Source of the DNA: Dermacentor variabilis
Lineage: Eukaryota; Arthropoda; Arachnida; Ixodida; Ixodidae
Reading direction: 5' to 3'
DNA: 64,000 nt
NCBI RefSeq assembly: GCF_050947875.1
Contig: NC_134570.1
Location: 244,086,584-244,150,583, forward strand
The notes under the pieces are model-generated. The model searched no databases. It was not told where the DNA came from and saw only the letters and a list, made by a program, of their open reading frames with translations. The translations under genes were made by a program, and so were the position numbers. Below are positions 62,120-64,000 of this stretch, piece after piece. The stretch's first letter is position 1. Each line of letters begins with the position of its first letter.

Positions 62120-64000
62120 TTCACAGCCGCTTACATCCCCGGTTTTGACGAACGCTCAGTTGAGGATAACTGGCAACTTTTCAAAAATATACTATCTTTA
62201 ATTGACAGTTATATACCTCAACGAAAGATACCCTCAAACACTAGATCACCATGGTTCAACAACTCTCTTAAACGCCTGCGCAACAAAAAGAAACTGTTAT
62301 TCCGCCGGGCTAAGCAATCACATCTCCCCGCTCATTGGTCAACGTACCGTCAAGTGGAAACTGAGTACATCCAAATTTCTAGTAACGCTAAAACTACCTT
62401 CTTGAATGTTACACTGCCCTCGTTTCTTCAAACGAGTCCGCGCAAGTTTTGGAGTGTTGTTAATGGCACTAAAACAAACATTGTACTCTTAACATACCCT
62501 GATGGCACCAGTGTTCCATCTAATCAATGTTGCAGCGTTTTGAATGAGGCATTTGTCTCTTTCCTTAATGCCAATATCATCGTCGATTTACCGAGTGCAC
62601 CAAGTTCAAACTTCCCTGTGATGGATCCCATAATAATTGACTGGGTTGGTATTAGCCGGCTAATCAATAATCTGCAGATTTCGTCTGCCAGTGGGCCTGA
62701 TAGTATTAATTCAAAAATATTGAAATGCACTGAGGTGTTTTCATCTGTTATTCTTTCTAAAATTTTTGCGCAGTCGTTGCAGCATTCTTCGCTCCCGCGT
62801 GACTGGAAGAAAGGAAAGGTGGTTCCAGTCCCAAAATCAGGCAATGCGCATGCTCCCGAGAACTACCGTCCCATTTCATTGACAAGCATCTCATGCAAAC
62901 TTTTGGAACACATCATTTACTCTCATCTTGTTGAATTTTTGGAAACCAATTCATTTTTTCATTCCTGTCAACATGGCTTCAGAAAAATGTACTCGTGCTA
63001 AACCCAACTAGCTTGCTTTACTAATGGTCTTTTTGCTGCATCTGACAATAACTTTGACGTTGACTGTATTTTCTTGGACTATGCTAAGGTCTTTGATACC
63101 GTAACACACGATCTACTAAACCTTAAACTCGATCAGCTTAACATTGATCCATTAGTATTAGCCTGGATTAAGGACTTCCTTTCCAATCGAACTCAGTACG
63201 TAACTGCCAATAACGCTTCCTCTGCTTTTTCATCAGTTACATCAGGGGTCCCGCAGGGATCCGTCCTCGGGCCTCTGCTCTTTCTAATTTATATTAACGA
63301 TCTCCCTGATTGCGTGAAATCATCTTCAATTAACCTATTTGCTGATGACTGCGTAATATATCATAGCATTAGTGACCCCGCCGATTCCACTAAACTACAA
63401 GAAGACCTTAACAATTTATCTAAATGGTGCAATGCGTGGAACATGAAACTAAACGTAAATAAATGTAAATATATGCGCATATCACGCCGCTCTAACAATA
63501 CTGACACACGCATGTACTTTCTGAATAGCGCTCCTCTCAGTCAAGTTAATTTTTACAAGTATCTCGGCCTTTACATCACTCACGATCTATCATGGCACAA
63601 GCATTTTGAATTTATAACTTCTAACGCTAATCGCACGCTAGGCTACCTACGCAGCAACTTTTACGCCGTTCCTGCATCTTTAAAACTGACGCTTTACAAA
63701 ACACTCCTTCGATCAAAATTAGAGTATGCCTCGGCCATCTGGGATCCCCCTCAAGTATCACTAACCCTCTCCCTCGAAGCCATTCAGAACCGCGCGTGCC
63801 GCTTTATTCTATCTAATTATCTCGTCATGCTAGCGTAACACTCATGAAGCAAACCCTTAACATACCGGAACTTTCAGTACGTCGTGCATACAGTCGCCTC
63901 TGCCTTTTCCACAAGATTTACCACAACCCGGTATTAAAAGCAAAACTTCTTACTCGTCCTTCCTACTTTTCATCCCGCAGCGATCACCTTCATAAAGTCT
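62120..64000 (+). pseudogene. LINE J ORF2 linker, RT and part of the C-terminal region
   Basis: VEDNWQLFKNILSLIDSYIP, SPWFNNSLKRLRNKKKLLF, SPRKFWSVVNGTK, ISSASGPDSINSKILK, KKGKVVPVPKSGN, NYRPISLTSISCKLLEH and QHGFRKMYSC, then a TAA at 62999-63001. It continues FLDYAKVFDTVTHDLLNLKL, SGVPQGSVLGPLLFLIYIND and LFADDCVIYHS (FADD at 63338-63349). The thumb has YKYLGLYITHDLSWHKH, and a one-base deletion lies near 63820. The shifted frame reads on as RLCLFHKIYHNPVLKAKLL to the window end. Confidence 0.93.

Larger units (their letters stand above)
59730..64000 (+). mobile_element. LINE J, young CR1/L2-like retrotransposon, runs off window end
   Basis: Same family as LINE B. It has 5' monomers (59730-60397), a leader, a 2A-like motif (60530-60553), intact ORF1, and ORF2 in the same frame after TAG 61334-61336. 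ORF2 defects are GAA-to-TAA-type stops at 62117-62119 and 62999-63001 and a one-base loss near 63820. The monomers are about 99% identical, so the copy is recent. The 3' end lies beyond 64000. Confidence 0.93.

Overview
The window reads as animal nuclear DNA, most likely from a hard tick. The evidence is an intron-flanked exon of the DNA-repair helicase ERCC6 (CSB), arthropod-type transposable elements over nearly every kilobase, and 3' ends of the kind I know from tick genomes; the tick call is an inference from memory. I see no bacterial genes, operons, rRNA, tRNA or CRISPR array. The only host coding sequence recognised is one 153-bp exon at 37356-37508 (minus strand). Much of the window may therefore be ERCC6 intron filled by layered insertions.

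Left part, 1-31333. A 3' fragment of a CR1-like LINE (A, 1-1963) abuts a Penelope-like fragment and short palindromic repeats (1964-2710). An old LINE (K) starts near 3041 and has been broken several times. LINE B (3709-7980, minus) lies in it, and so does Tigger-A (8210-29834), a pogo/Tigger DNA transposon. Tigger-A holds element Z1 (8771-28236, TIR CAGGGTGTCTACC). Z1 holds a TTAA-flanked THAP-coding, Kolobok-like element (9557-20881), element W (21015-22479) and LINE H (22837-27899). The Kolobok-like element holds LINE C (about 10700-20118), and LINE C holds a Ty3/gypsy retrotransposon (11126-16281) plus a small hairpin retroposon. The deepest path is six layers: K > Tigger-A > Z1 > Kolobok-like > C > Ty3. 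LINE K resumes at 29837-30463 and is cut by Tigger-B.

Middle, 31334-47458. A second copy of Z (Z2, 31334-37065) carries LINE G. The ERCC6 exon follows in host-like sequence. Then comes a decayed Ty3/gypsy copy (38352-40760 and 46843-47240) split by LINE D, an I/R1-like LINE tail and LINE E (minus).

Right part, 47459-64000. A 2.0-kb duplicate (47459-49486 and 52752-54776) is followed by LINE F (49487-57750). LINE F is itself interrupted by Tigger-C (TA duplication), an RTE LINE (13-bp duplication) and a 203-bp hairpin. Poorly explained sequence (57751-59729) precedes LINE J, a young LINE that runs off the window end.

The most interesting theme is how one LINE group (B, J, D, E, G) appears to express its proteins. 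A hydrophobic leader, often duplicated as in-frame 5' monomers whose lengths are all multiples of three, ends in a 2A-like ribosome-skipping motif (D-V/L-E-x-N-P-G-P). ORF1 follows. ORF2 then follows in the same reading frame after a single stop codon, with no usable AUG before the endonuclease domain. This suggests a polyprotein expressed by 2A skipping plus stop-codon readthrough.
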